Shown: one piece after another, positions 12,621 to 24,479 of the stretch
Numbering within the stretch: position 1 is the first letter of the stretch
Layout of the letters: each line of letters starts with the position of its first letter
From: Juglans regia
Taxonomy: Eukaryota; Streptophyta; Magnoliopsida; Fagales; Juglandaceae
Direction: 5' to 3'
DNA length: 64,000 nt
NCBI RefSeq assembly: GCF_001411555.2
Contig: NC_049902.1
Span: 11,847,888-11,911,887, forward strand
The notes under the pieces: generated by a model
What the model saw: the letters and a program-made list of their open reading frames with translations, nothing else
Told to the model about the DNA's origin: nothing
Database searches by the model: none
Position numbers and translations under genes: made by a program

Positions 12621-14273
12621 TGATTTCTTAGAGGAGACAGAGATCTACAGCTTCGTTCCCTCTCTCTTGCAAAGCCAAGTTTCTTAAGCTATAAAGGCGT
12701 ACCCATATAGGAACATGCCATTATTTCGTCTCTTTCCCAGAAATATCACAAAAAGACCACCAAAACTAAAGACACTCCCGGTCTAAAGAAGTCATGAGTA
12801 GCTGTATTTTTTTCTCATATTTTTATCTAGCTACATTCATGATATAAACCAAGCCAAGCAGCAGAACACTTATCATGGGAGACTGTAAGATAGATCTACT
12901 ACATCATCATAAGGTATTCCTTGTTGAAGTTAATAAGGTAAATTTTCTGAATTTTGGCTGACAATTTTAAATGGAAGCTTGCTTTCCATCAATATCACCT
13001 CACGATGACTATATTATGAGGTCTGCTCCAAAATAACCACAGATAGAACATAAGAAAGCACAATCGAATAGATAAAACTGGAGAAAGACAACTTTTTAAT
13101 ATCAAGTATTACTTATATTTATTGACCAAGAATGCCTACCAATATGATGCCATAAGAGCTGTTGTTTCATCAGATTTGACAAGGATTAAAAATATGATAT
13201 TCAACAATCTCCTCTGAGGTTACTAACGATTATCTATCATAAGATAGACAGAACACGGAAAGGGTGAGAAAGAGTCAGAGAGGCGAATTTGCTTTAGATT
13301 ATTGCATCTCAATGGCTGCACAGACTACAATAATCAATCTCATTTTATTTTTATTTTTTATTATGATATAAACTTAGAAAGAAACAGATAAAAAGAAACT
13401 TTGAAAAGTCATCGCTCATCCCCTATAATTATTGTTCAAGGATGCAAGTTCAACACTATCCTTATTTCAAAGGGAAGTAGAAGATAGTTTGATAGGAGCT
13501 TCCTGGAAAAATAGGATTCACCAGGCCATGAGACCACTAGAAAATAATAACTGAATGGGATAACAAGATGTGCACAGTAAGAGAGAACAAGTCCCCAAAG
13601 CTGGGCCATGTGTAGATCAGGCATTATTATCGTACTAACCATCACATATCAAGATTTCACATCCAAATGAAGTAGTTAATTCCTCTCAACAATCTTATGA
13701 TCTGTATAAAGCGGTCCAGCATATTAGAATGTCGTCCCAATCAATGTCCAGAACCGTGACCAGATGGTTAGCACCTGATATTGCTAACTGTAAATCAAAT
13801 TAGGATGTGGCTTTCAGTCGGTTTCATATAGAATTGGTGCAAGAGTTATAATGCCTCGACCATTGTCTTCAAACAGAAAGATTCATAGCGGTTAATTACC
13901 TGCTTCCCAGCTTGTATGAAATGTACGACAATCATTTGTTTAAATCGATTACGACTGTCCAAAACTGTAAATAATATCAACTATAAGAACTAAAATCAAC
14001 TTCCAGTGCATTCTTATAAAAAAATGGTAATTATTTTGGGCCAATTGGGTCAAGTTCCGACTGTTCTGTATGTTCAAACAGGGTTCTACAAAGAGACCAG
14101 CCCTAAAGAATACCTTAACTGGGATAATCAAGTATGCACATCAGGTGCAATCACAGAGAGAGAGAGAGCTGCTGTGTATCAAAAGCTCTCGTATTATAAA
14201 AAACAAATGAGACAGGAAAGTATACTAACATGGATTCCAGCGGCTAAAAACAGTGCAGCCAGTGAACAAAACT
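12621..14273. other. intergenic / possible 3' region of the mTERF gene
   Basis: No coding region is supported. Because the mTERF gene is on the minus strand, its 3' UTR lies at the right end of this stretch. Short open frames on both strands show no domain. A GA microsatellite sits at 14153-14168. Confidence 0.4.
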
Positions 14274-15404
14274 TCAAAAAGGGAATCCCACGCGAATGTT
14301 TTTCTTTGAGGCTTCTGCCAATCGCTTGATCCCTTTGGCGCATTTGTAGAACTCTAACAATTCATCAGCAACATCTTCCGGGTGACACTTGACAAACGCC
14401 TTTAAAAACCTCTTCTCTGTCATCCTCAGTGCCCTAAGCATTGTGGGTCCCTTAATCTGGGAATCAAGACCCATGTCATCTATCTTCCCTGCAAGAAGGA
14501 CTCGCGGCTTTAACACAGTCTCCAAGCTAGAGTACAATAGAAATGGATACTTAAGGACCACACTAGCTGGAAGCTTCATCATGCCCAAAATGAAAGTCAT
14601 GTTCCTCTGTACCTTATCAACTGATAGTGTCAACATAAGGGGGGATCTCCCAAAAAGATTGAAGATTTCATCATTTGAAAACCCGAACTTTTCAAAATTT
14701 CCCACCTTTTGACTGATTGTTTCATGGCGTGAGATGCCAATGATTGTAACAACATATTTATACATCTTGGAATCCTTGGAAATCCCAGTTTTGCGAATAT
14801 ATTCCATTTTCTCTTCATCAAATGAAGTTCGAGGTATCATGGTGGGCCGAGAAAGGAGCATAGGAATCAAGTCCTTTCTACTAACACCCATCTCTTGATA
14901 CAGCGCAATAGCAGGCTTGATCCTGTTATTGAAATCATACGTTAAGAGTGAAGGGTTCCTAACAATAGCTTTAGCAAGCACTTCCCTTGACTCAAACAAT
15001 GTCATAAAAAATTCAAGCCGCTCATCAAAGCAATGATTTATTCGACAACTTAGAAGCCTGGGGCGACAATTGATCATCTTCACAAGATCATGAGCTCCAA
15101 TGCCTAAGCTACTGAGCATGTTAAGTTTGGATTGAAGGTGGGCAATGTTGGCCCGGCGTAAAGAAGGGCGGCGGACAATTATCTTCGATATATCATCATC
15201 GGTACAACCCCATTTCCTCAGAACATCAATGGAGTTTTTTGGGTGGTCTACAACTTCTACTCTTTCAACTTGGGTTGGACTTTTCGTTGAATACGTGGCA
15301 GTCGTGAAGACCAGCAAAGGTTTTGAAACTGATTCCCTGGGAAATGTGAGCAAATGGTGTGATGAAAATAATAATTTAACCAAAGCGAAGGCTTTCGGTA
15401 ACAT
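14274..15404 (-). CDS. mTERF-family organelle protein
   Basis: A single uninterrupted frame of 376 codons encodes a protein of the mitochondrial transcription termination factor family. These are helical-repeat, nucleic-acid-binding proteins that act in mitochondria or plastids on organelle transcription and RNA processing. The first 40 or so residues are rich in Ser, Thr, Leu and basic residues with few acids, as in an organelle transit peptide. From about residue 55 to 345, mTERF repeats of about 30 residues follow, each with the typical proline turn (RRPSLRRANI, CRPRLLSCRI, RNPSLLTYDF, SRPTMIP, RSPLMLTLSV, KYPFLLYSS). The C-terminal KFVKCHPEDVADELLEFY block is also typical of the intronless plant subfamily. 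Length is normal and there are no lesions. Which family member it is, and which organelle, cannot be settled from sequence alone. Repeats lie on both sides and no operon-like neighbours exist. Confidence 0.93.
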   Translation of the reverse strand: MLPKAFALVKLLFSSHHLLTFPRESVSKPLLVFTTATYSTKSPTQVERVEVVDHPKNSIDVLRKWGCTDDDISKIIVRRPSLRRANIAHLQSKLNMLSSLGIGAHDLVKMINCRPRLLSCRINHCFDERLEFFMTLFESREVLAKAIVRNPSLLTYDFNNRIKPAIALYQEMGVSRKDLIPMLLSRPTMIPRTSFDEEKMEYIRKTGISKDSKMYKYVVTIIGISRHETISQKVGNFEKFGFSNDEIFNLFGRSPLMLTLSVDKVQRNMTFILGMMKLPASVVLKYPFLLYSSLETVLKPRVLLAGKIDDMGLDSQIKGPTMLRALRMTEKRFLKAFVKCHPEDVADELLEFYKCAKGIKRLAEASKKNIRVGFPF

Positions 15405-15887
15405 ATCAATCTTGCAATTGAAGAATCAGTGATAAGGGCTTTATGGCTAGGGCTACACTCAAGAATCAGTATGGAATGCTCAAAATGGGAAACATGTGGG
15501 CATTAATTGATTCAGACGGCTGTTAGTATACAATACGACATCAGCATATAATCAACATTCATTGAAAACCTCACAAGCCCAAACTTCTCGGTGAGTTTCA
15601 CCAAATGGATTTTCTGCAAAATAAATACACCGAAATAAATAAATAAATAAAGGTGCTCAGAAAACAATAACAACGACAAATATCTATACATGTAATAAAA
15701 AAGGAATTGCCTCCAAATTTATGAAATTAATATAATTATGATAAGCGTAGACCCTACTCAGTAGAAATTTATGTGATGATTTGAATTAAAGTATCCCTCT
15801 ATAGATCTCATATTAGATAGAAATATCTCTGTTACAGATACTGATTCGGCCAGAATATCGCTTCTACAGTTTTTGGGTTACACTAAC
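15405..15887. other. upstream region of the mTERF gene
   Basis: The promoter and 5' UTR should be here because the gene reads leftward from 15404. I see no unambiguous TATA box. The sequence is AT-rich with no coding frame. Confidence 0.4.
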
Positions 15888-16346
15888 GCCCTGTTTGGTT
15901 CATTGACTGCACTAAGTGCAGTAGACTTTTAAACTCCTTCAAACATCCAAATATCCAAACATCACGTTATGTATATGGGCGTGACTAGGTTGGCTGACAA
16001 AAGCTAATCTCCTCTGCAGCTTTTTTTTTTTTTTTTTGCCTCTCTCTCTCTCTGTGTTGACAAATCGATTTGTGCCCAGTAGTGGGGGGGGGACAAAACT
16101 TTTTTTTTCAAAAGTCTCCTCTGCAGGTTTTTCGCATGGGGGACAAAAAATGTGATGTGAACAGTAGTGGGTCCCAATAATTTTACAACTTTCCATAAAT
16201 ATATCTAAACTCATCTTAACATCCAAACACACTTTAAATTCATCTCAAGTGGGTCCCACAAAACTCACTCAACCATCTCAACTCACTATTATTCATAAAG
16301 AACTCAAATCAACTCACAGCTTAGCTCTACATCCAAACGCAACCTA
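15888..16346. mobile_element. MITE-like repeat with TTTGG ends
   Basis: The left end GCCCTGTTTGGTTCATTG and the right end ATCCAAACGCAACC are imperfect inverted repeats. The right part shares AACTCATCTTAACATCCAAAC and GTGGGTCCCAC-type blocks with the MITE family at 11062 and 6749. The interior holds a run of 17 T, a CTCTCT tract, a G run and a direct repeat of CTCCTCTGCAG. It is non-coding. Confidence 0.6.
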
Positions 16347-16489
16347 AAATGCCTTTGCTACATATCTGAATAGACTAAAATAGACGAACAACAAATCGAA
16401 TTAGACAAAAACACCCTTTATTCAAATCAAACCAACCAATAACAACCATAACTCTCTACAACTACTAACAACCAGAAATCTCTAGAACT

Positions 16490-17090
16490 ATTTTTTTTTT
16501 TTAATAATTAATAAGAATTTTGTTATCACAAATAGGCATAGCCCAAGTACACACGAAGTATACAAAGGAAATACCTACTACACTCTAGAAAATAGGAAAA
16601 CTAAAACAGAAACAGATTCAGTACATTCTCATCATTCCTTTCAAATATCTTAGCTCACAAACTCAAAGTAGAAAAGAAAAAGTTTCGAAGATCTTCAAAA
16701 GAGCGCTCCTTGTCTTCAGAACATTTCCCATTTCTTTCCAGCCAAAGACATCATATTAAACACAAAGCAATCATTCTCCATCTTGTAGCAACATCTTTCC
16801 TCACCTCACAACCCCACCAACATGCAAGAAGCTCCACAACTTCCTTAGGCATCACCCAAAATAAACCTGTCCGACCAATAACCTCATACCACAAAGAGTT
16901 TGCCACCTCACAATGTAAAAATAGATGATTTACAAATTCTCCATCCTTCTTGCACATGACACACCAATCGGCTATACACAAACCACATTTTCTAAGATTA
17001 TCCATAGTCAATACTTTCCCTAGAGCAACCACCCAACTGCATAATACACTCAAGTACACAAATCTGTCTACTATATGCAACCAATCAATT
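16490..17090 (-). mobile_element. LINE (L1-type) 3' fragment with zinc-binding RT domain
   Basis: On the minus strand 16751-17080 encodes part of a reverse-transcriptase zinc-binding region, with LTMDNLRKCGL followed by CVMCKKDGE and HLFLHC (the C-x2-C...H-x4-C pattern). Downstream, at lower coordinates, comes a 3' UTR with a TTCGTGTGTACTTGGGCTA block also seen in LINE tails, then an A-rich end (T run at 16491-16502). EN, RT core and RNase H are absent, so this is a 5'-truncated copy of about 600 bp, typical of incomplete target-primed reverse transcription. Confidence 0.85.
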
Positions 17091-18836
17091 TTCTACCATT
17101 TTTATCACCTAAGATCAACATACAATCTATTTAAAGCAATAATTTCTTTTAACAAGGTCCATCCATACTCGATACATTTAATATGTACAAATCTGTCCGT
17201 TTAGAAACCAACATCATCATCATGCTTTTCAAACTCACTACATCTCCATCATTTCATCCCAACACTTCAAGATACGCCATCTCAATCCAAACTCCATGCA
17301 TTCATATCCAACATCTCAATAGAGTTCAATCATATAGCATAGTCCAAACTCAAGCTAAATCATGTAATTACAAACCACTTCTATACTCGATCATCAAATA
17401 CAATTGAATTTAAAGATTAACCATTAAATCTGTCCAATGAATACCACAAACACCAAGATGCGCACTCTATTCATTTGTCACTTGAGCCCAACTTAAATCC
17501 ATCACACGATCCATTGTTCATGCATAGCACACCCAACATAATCAAATCTGTCCAACCAACATTTACAAACACTTTACTCAATTTATAAGCCTCTTGACAA
17601 TACATACATGTTTCCAAATTACCATCCATCACAAACATACATACTCCATAACAAGCTTCTAATCAATATATCACTTCCTCATAATTAATCATAACCAACA
17701 TATTCAATACAACAAATTTGTCTAATTCTTCCAAGAGTATCCTTATACAATTTTTATGCTACTTAATAGCATTCACACATCTCCAAAATTTTACCATCTT
17801 ACAACTATACATCATATATATCTCACACAACATAAAACGCAAGAAAACCAGTTCGAACACAATCCATCCATATCATAAATTCTTGCATACTTAACTCAAC
17901 ATACACCAACACAATTAAAATCATAGAGCTTAATAAGCTTCATACAAACCCATAACTAGTTATACAACCCAAAGCAAAATATCACTTCAATATTTAGTAC
18001 CAAATTCATATCATTCTATTCCATCCTTCCATACACCCAACTCAAATTATAACACATACTAACATATTTTCTGCCCATGTACATCAATCCAACACAATTA
18101 CAATATACAAAGATTAATAAGCTTCATTAATGGCTCCACACAAACCCAAACTTCACAATTACTATATTCAACCAATAAGCTTCTTAACAATACATACAAC
18201 ACATATGCTCAATCCAAAGTCCAATTAACTCAACATAAAACAACCAACACAACCCCATAATTCACAATCTCCAACAACTCCATTTCAATCCTAACCACAC
18301 CTCACTTCTTCTCATTCTATCAAAACCAATATATTCAATATATATAAATATAAATCTGCCTATATTCAAACATAACACCAGCAACATCCATATAAACTAC
18401 ATAACATAATACTCCTTGAGACATAGAGAGAGAATTTATACCACAGTGGTGGCGTAGGCAACGGATGTACACGGCTGGACAGGGTGTGGCGGCCTCCCTT
18501 GGCCACGGTGGTGGTACTGGAGAGGGGGACAACAGCGGGTTAGCGAGAGAGACAAGGCGAACAAAGACAGAGAGGGAAAAGGAACGGACGGAGAGAAGCA
18601 CTTACCGACGGCAAAGGAACTCGACGACGGCCTGGTAGCGCACGGTGGCACGGGGCCAGAGACAGTGCAGAGTAGAGGCCAAGAAAAACGGTGTGGGGCT
18701 TGCTTTTTCTTGACGGCGAGGGGTGGTGCTCGACGGAAAGGGGCTTGGTTGCGGCGTCGTGCGATGGTGGTTGGCCGTGGCGGGCGTGCCAGTGGTGGCT
18801 GATGGCGTGGATGGTGGCTGAGAGATGGGAGAAATC

Positions 18837-18872
<36 letters not shown>

Positions 18873-19400
18873 TCTGCTACCGTGCGTGGGGTGGTCTTCG
18901 TGGTGGAGCCGGTGGCGTGCTCGTGGTGCAGCTTTGTTGCTGCCCTTCACGGTGGCCGGCGGCTTGGCAAAGAGGCGAGAGAGAAATCGAGAGATGGCGC
19001 CGGGGGACGATGGGTGAAAAGAAAAGGGGAAGGAGAGGAGGGAAGTTTGGGCAACAGATCCTAGCCAACGTCTTCAGGTTTCTAACTTGGATCCAAGGGT
19101 AGAGATTAAACATAAATGAGATCCAAAGGTAGAGATTATACATAAATGAGATAAAAGAAATAGAGATTAAACATAAATGAAATAAAAATGAAATAAATAA
19201 TAAACATAAATGAAATAAAAATAAACTAAATAAAGAAGTACAGAAATAAAAATAAAATGGAATGGTGAGGTGCAGGAAATAAACATCCACCAATAAAAGT
19301 TAGCCACTTAGGAGGCTGTTATTTTTGCACCCATCAATAAAAGTTTGCCACGTAGGAGGTGTAGGAACTAAACATCTACACTGGCACGCAAAGTTCCTCT
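17090..19400 (-). repeat. long LTR-like block, copy B
   Basis: It has a C/A-rich part (17100-18410), then a GC-rich ORF-like part (18430-19060) and an A-rich part with repeated GAGATTAAACATAAATGA (19110-19260). It is related to copy A at 8390-11019 through shared landmarks in the same orientation. The left side is cut by the LINE fragment at 17090. GC-rich open frames here resemble untranslated LTR parts rather than genes, as copy A has equivalent but different frames. Near 19300-19380 CCA(C/T)CAATAAAAGTT(A/T)GCCAC occurs twice. Confidence 0.45.
18838..18871. repeat. GA microsatellite
   Basis: A nearly pure (GA)n tract of about 34 bp lies inside the GC-rich part of copy B. Confidence 0.9.
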
Positions 19401-19410
19401 TCCCTCTCCT

Positions 19411-21439
19411 TAAGACTGTTCATCCGGGCTAAGTTTTTCCAAGCCCAGTCCCAAGCCCGGATACCTGCTTTCTGGTTTTGGGTTCCAGCCTGTATTTAAA
19501 ATTCGGATTATAAAACCCGGACCTATATGGTCTGGATGCAGGTGACTTAAAGCGGGTTCCAGATTTCCAATCCGATACTCACATTTATACCTAAAAATAG
19601 AAGGCCCCTTTGTCGAGTACCAGTTCATCTCTTTCTTAGGTTTAGCTTTCATCCGTCCCTCCTCTCTCTCTCATCTCTTCGCAGTTCATCTTCTTTCTTA
19701 GGTTCAGCTTTCATCAATCCCCTCTCTCTCTCTCTCTCTCTTTTCTTCGAGTTTCTCACTTGTGGCTCAGTCGTATTCTTCTGTCTTTCTCTCTCATGCT
19801 GAAACCCTAGCTCCTGTCACTCTTCTTCTGCCGATCGAAGATCTGTTCCTCATGGCCGTCGTCTTCTACTTTTTCGCTTCATCGTCGACTTCTACAACCA
19901 AGGTTAGTTTTTTTTCCATTTCACATACTCTCTCTCTCTATTGGTGCTATTATTTCAATTTGGGTTGTGAAATATTATCTCTGTGTTAGTTTTTCTTGAC
20001 AAACCGAAGGTTCTTATTTCCTTCTTTGGGAAATATTACGAAAACCCATGCTTTACACTTCCAAATCTGTGTTTTTTTTTACAGTGTTTTAAATTTGTAA
20101 GCATGCGGGAAATGATTAGAATCTGTTTTGGGTTTGTTTTTAAACATGAAGTTTTATTTATTTATTTGGGTCTGTTATATGTTGTTATTTTGCTAGATTT
20201 GCTATTTTTCCTTGTCTTAGCTTGCTTTCTGCAATTGGATTTTTGTTCTCTCCGTTGATTTTGGATTTATTTTGATGTGAATGTTTGAATGGTGGAAGAA
20301 AACAGAGCCAAACTCTGTTCCTGATGGTGATTGTTGATAATTTTTCTGATCTCATTGATCTTTTTGTTTGATTCCATAGAAGGGGAAGTACACTACTATC
20401 AACGTCACCTTAAAGATTTTATAGAAGAAAATTGAAGAAAAAAGAAGAGAAGCAAATGGGCCCAGATATTCTAAGAAACCATCATAATCTTCATGATCAT
20501 CAACACCAACATCACCATAACCAGATGAACAAATAATGCAGTGGAATCATTTCAACGTGAATTTAAGTTGCATTTAGTTCAACATGAGTTATACTAGTTT
20601 ATGGCTTACTGCTTGAATTCAATTAATACTATTTGTTGAAATAATATTCTGTTTTTCTTTTTTTTTTTCTTTTTATTATTTGGCAGGATATAATATTTGA
20701 GGAGTATTTTTATAGCTCGGATTGTTGGGTGGGAAGGATGTGGTCTGTATCCCACAAGTCTTGTAAAAACAATTGGGTGGGGTTGTCAATGTCATGGGTC
20801 TGAATTGTGACATTTTCCCTTCCGTGAATTGTCACTATTTTTCAGCTAATATTAGCTTCTTCTTGTTCCAGTTAGTGGTAAACCTAATTCAGTTTTCAGT
20901 CAGATCACTTGAAGTTGCTACTCAGTGTGAGATTAAATCATTGATAAAGACTATGCTAATGATTTTGTAATTCATATCTTGTACTTTTGTATGTTGTGAT
21001 GTAATGTATAAATAACAATAATATAATATGTAGTGGATTGCATGTATTTTAGTTTTTCATTTTTATATATTTTTATTATTCTGGACAATTTTATTATTAT
21101 GCTGTTTAACTTGACTTAGAAATTTCTTTCATAAAATATAGGCTTTTATAAAAAATTATGATTTTCAACATTTTTTTTAATAAATATAGGCTTTTACATA
21201 AAGGGAATTATGCTCTTCAACATGGATTTTTCTTGGAAAGTCTTTAATATAATATAGGCTTTTAAATTGAAATATTGACCTTTTAAAAAAAAACGGGTAT
21301 AGTCCGGAACTCCGCTTTTCGGGTTGTAAAAACCAGAATTAATCCGGGTTCCAACCCGAGTATATCCGGGCTAGAACCCGGTCCGGATTTGAAAGTCGGG
21401 TTTCGAGTCGGATATACCCGGGTACCTAGTTCACCCTTA
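19411..21439. mobile_element. hAT-like non-autonomous element, about 2.0 kb
   Basis: The left end TAAGACTGTTCATCCGGGC and the reverse complement of the right end (TAAGGGTGAACTAGGTACCC) resemble hAT inverted repeats (TARGGGTG-like start). Both subterminal regions are rich in CCCGG/CCGGG motifs (19425-19560 and 21295-21425). The flanking 8-mers CCTCTCCT (19403-19410) and CCCCTCCC (21440-21447) agree at 6 of 8 positions, compatible with a decayed 8-bp duplication. The interior has no transposase domain. It carries a gene-like leader: CT-rich tract, a tandem copy of CAGTTCATC...TTAGCTTTCATC (19621 and 19682), a possible splice donor CAAG/GTTAG near 19900 and a 3'-UTR-like AT-rich part near 20900-21000. 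Confidence 0.6.
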
Positions 21440-21519
21440 CCCCTCCCTCTCTCCCACGCATTCCTTTACCCCCCCCAAACAAGAGAAAAACAACGAAAGC
21501 AGTTCCCTTCCCTGTCTGT

Positions 21520-22321
21520 GAGGGAGGGGCCCCCAGGCCCAAGGAGGTCAGGCTACAAAACCCCTGGCCCAAAGACGAAGCCCAGCCGTGGGTTGCGAGC
21601 CCGGGCTAGAGGACCCCTTACTGAGCCATGGGTTGTGAGCCCGGGCCAGAGAACTCCGTGCCAAGCCCATAACCACAAACCAACCTAGGAAGACCTTCCG
21701 ACACCGAGCTTGGACACGCCAAGGAAAGCATCTCGGGACACCGAAACCTACTGAGTCCTACCGTATGGCACCAAGAAGAACGCCCTACTGTATGCGGACG
21801 ACTAGAAGTGCCCAATCGTGGTCTCGTTAGACCCTAGGCACGCTGTATTCAATGTATGTGTCAAAAGGCCCGGCAAGCAATGGCGTGCCCCCAGAGCGAA
21901 TAGGACAGCTCGGCCATGACCTAACACCCAGTCCTGGCAAGAAGGTGGCGGCAGATCTAACCTAACACTGACACGCCACGATCTCCCTCAACCGCCTAAG
22001 CCGCAAACTAACACGCTGTTGCAACAGAGAATGAGTGGTGGTAGGTCTGACTCAGGTATGACCTAACACGCCACGATCTCCCTCGATAGTGGAGCCCGAA
22101 TTAGATATAAAAAGCAGACATCCCTTCTATGGGAGGCTATCTGGAAACCCTTTACTATTCTCTCTTATCTCTTGAGCTTTACTCGTTCCTAGAGGATTAT
22201 TCACTAACTTTGGCATCAGAGTGACCCCAGAATCCCCGGACCCTCTTCTCCCTCTTAGTTGCAAGTGGTATGGAGCTTGGTTATTGTGGTACTGATCGGG
22301 TTGCAAAACACGACATCAACA
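21520..22321 (+). repeat. 5' LTR of the Tat element
   Basis: The end is set at CATCAACA (22314-22321), immediately before a primer-site-like block. A TATA box TATAAAAAG lies at 22106-22114, followed by a leader with CT-rich sequence. The start is approximate: the first TG in plausible position is in CTGTGAGGGAGGGG near 21517-21522. Confidence 0.55.
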
Positions 22322-22341
22322 GTAGCCCCATTTGTGAGATT
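22322..22341 (+). promoter_or_regulatory. primer-binding-site-like block
   Basis: GTAGCCCCATTTGTGAGA directly follows the LTR end. It resembles the TGGCGCCATCTGTGGGA block found at this position in plant Tat and Athila elements. Confidence 0.55.
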
Positions 22342-22381
22342 TACTTTTCTATAAAAGCGTGTACTTCGGAGGCCGGTAGCA

Positions 22382-23280
22382 ATGCGATCTCAAACTACAC
22401 GAAGGGGGGATTATGAGGAGGGAACAATGAAAGCAAGACTTGCGAGCATGAAGGAGACAATAAGAAAGCTAATAGAGGAAACTGGGACGCTCCGCCAGGA
22501 GAACGTGGCCCTCAGGCTTGCTAACGAGGAATTGGCGGTTGACGAAGAACCTAGTAGCAACGAGCAGTGGATTTGTGGCGGGCCCCTACGGACACTGCTA
22601 CAGAAGAAGAGAGATGGAAGATGCACCTCAAAATCCAAGAGCTTGGGGACAAATGTGCATAAATGGGGAAGAAAATAGATACCCCATCCATCGTAGACTA
22701 GCTACTCGTTAGTACCAACCTCACATACAACGTGGGAGTCATGGCAGTACTGCTTTCCCCAAGTTCAAAGTCCCCCAAATGGAAGCGTACAACAGGTCCA
22801 AAGACTCGCTGGAGCACCAGGAGATGTTCAAGGCCCACATGACCTTGCATGGTTTCCTAGGAGAAGTCGACTGCCGAGTTTTCCCGCTAACATTGAAAGG
22901 GGCCACCCGGACCTGGTTTGGGTCGCTATTGTCAAAGACAATAGATAGCTTCGAGGAGCTTGCCCACCTCTTCATGACACAGTTCCTGGCAAGTCGTAAG
23001 AGGAGGCACCCGGTAGCTTACCTCCTTACTGTCAAACAGCGAGACAATAAAAATCTGAAGTCATATCTCTAGCGATTCAATCGGGAGCATATGGCCACAG
23101 ACGGCCAAGAAAAGAAGATCACGTTGGTGGCCCTCCTGGGAAGAATCTGGCCTCGAAATCTGTTTATGGTTGAGATAGCATGAAAGACTCCTACCACACT
23201 AAGGGAGTTCATGGACCGAGCAAATGGGTTCATCAACGCTGAAGACACCCTCGAGGCCCTAACTGGCCCACATCAGTCCG
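22382..23280 (+). pseudogene. Tat element gag
   Basis: An N-terminal charged coiled-coil stretch is open at 22382-22678. After a frame change the capsid-type domain follows at 22779-23072, with MEAYNRSKDSLEHQEMF, FPLTLKGATRTWF and LFMTQFLASRKRR. A stop near 23072 interrupts the frame before the expected end of the gag domain. Confidence 0.85.
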
Positions 23281-23759
23281 AGTTAGAGCAAGTGGATCTG
23301 AAGGCGTTAGGGCAATGAGGAGGTTGCGAAAATGGAGGGAAAGAGAGGAGCACTAGATGTGAAGAAAAGGGGAGAAGAGCCGGCTCGACCCCAAGGAGAG
23401 CCACACTCACACAAATATAGCTGTGGAAGGGAACCAACGCTCGAGCCCCAAAAGAGAACAACCTCGAGATGTGGAGAACCGCCCTTATTGTGAGTATCAC
23501 ATGAACAACCGACATAGCACCTGAGACTGCTATACCCTGAAGAGAATAACGAAGGATGAGCAGCGGAACCGGATGCGCTGGTCAGAGGACTAGATGGACC
23601 GACGCGGAGGTAAGCGCCAGGGTTTCCAGCGGGGTGCGAGCCCAAGAAGGCAGGTAGCAAGGGATTAGAAGCAGATGAGCCCCCCAGAGGAGGACAGACC
23701 ACTCGGGGAGATTAGCACAATCATTGGAGGATATGCTAGAGGCGGAGCCATTTCATCGG

Positions 23760-24270
23760 CTTGAAAGGCACACGCTTGAAGGGCATGCTACAAGGAAGTG
23801 TTCACTGCCGAAAGGTATGCAAGTAGGCCCCTGATAACCTTCGACGAGAGGGATGAAGAAGGCATCCTCCACCCACATGACGATGCATTGGTGGTAACGA
23901 TGAAAGTGGCAAACTTTAAAACCTGGAGGATCTTGGTCGACAATGGCAGTTCGACTGACATTCTGTTCTGGGATGCCTTTGTCAGATTGGTCATCAGTCC
24001 GGATTGACTACGGCCGGCTCCAATGCTGCTCAAGGGCTTCACGGGAGACGTCGTTCAACCAATGGGAGTCATCACTCTTTTAATTGTGGCAGGGAAGGGG
24101 CCCAGGATCGCGGCCACCGTGACCGAATTCTTAATCGTCAAAGCCCCATCCTCATACAACGCCATACTGGGGCTCCCCACCCTGAATAGCTTGAGGGCAG
24201 TGACATCCACTTACCACCTTAAAATGAAGTTCCCCACCGACTCGGGGGTGGGCGATGCCCGCAGCGAGTA
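23760..24270 (+). pseudogene. Tat element aspartic protease
   Basis: The readable part at 23798-24007 contains VDNGSSTDILFWDAF. DNGSS takes the place of the usual DTGSS motif, which is common in the Tat lineage. Homology continues in another frame at 24023-24271 with a PTLNSLRAV block. The frame break at about 24005 disables it. Confidence 0.8.
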
Positions 24271-24479
24271 GGTCCTAGCCCTGGAATGCTACGACTGAGA
24301 GTTGAGACATGAAGTCAAGGCAGTCGTGATCATCGAAAGGACAAAAGAAGCGCCTAAGCTGGGCTCACCTTCGTCCCTGACCAAATGGGATGAAGAAATC
24401 CATGATGAACAGGCCCTTCAGCAAGTAGAACCCAATGAGCCCTTGGAGCTGGTTACAATTGATTAGCAGAGATCAGAAT

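Noticed and set aside
14006..14329. 107-codon plus-strand frame overlapping the mTERF 3' end
   Set aside because: Antisense to the conserved mTERF C-terminus and without domain similarity; a shadow frame.
18335..19293. Several overlapping open frames on both strands with Pro/Arg/Ser-rich products
   Set aside because: Low-complexity products from GC-rich and GA-repeat DNA; no start context, splice sites or domains.
8390..19400. Copies A and B as the two LTRs of one giant element
   Set aside because: A host mTERF gene, two MITE clusters and a LINE lie between them and no gag or pol of such an element is present; two independent insertions are simpler.
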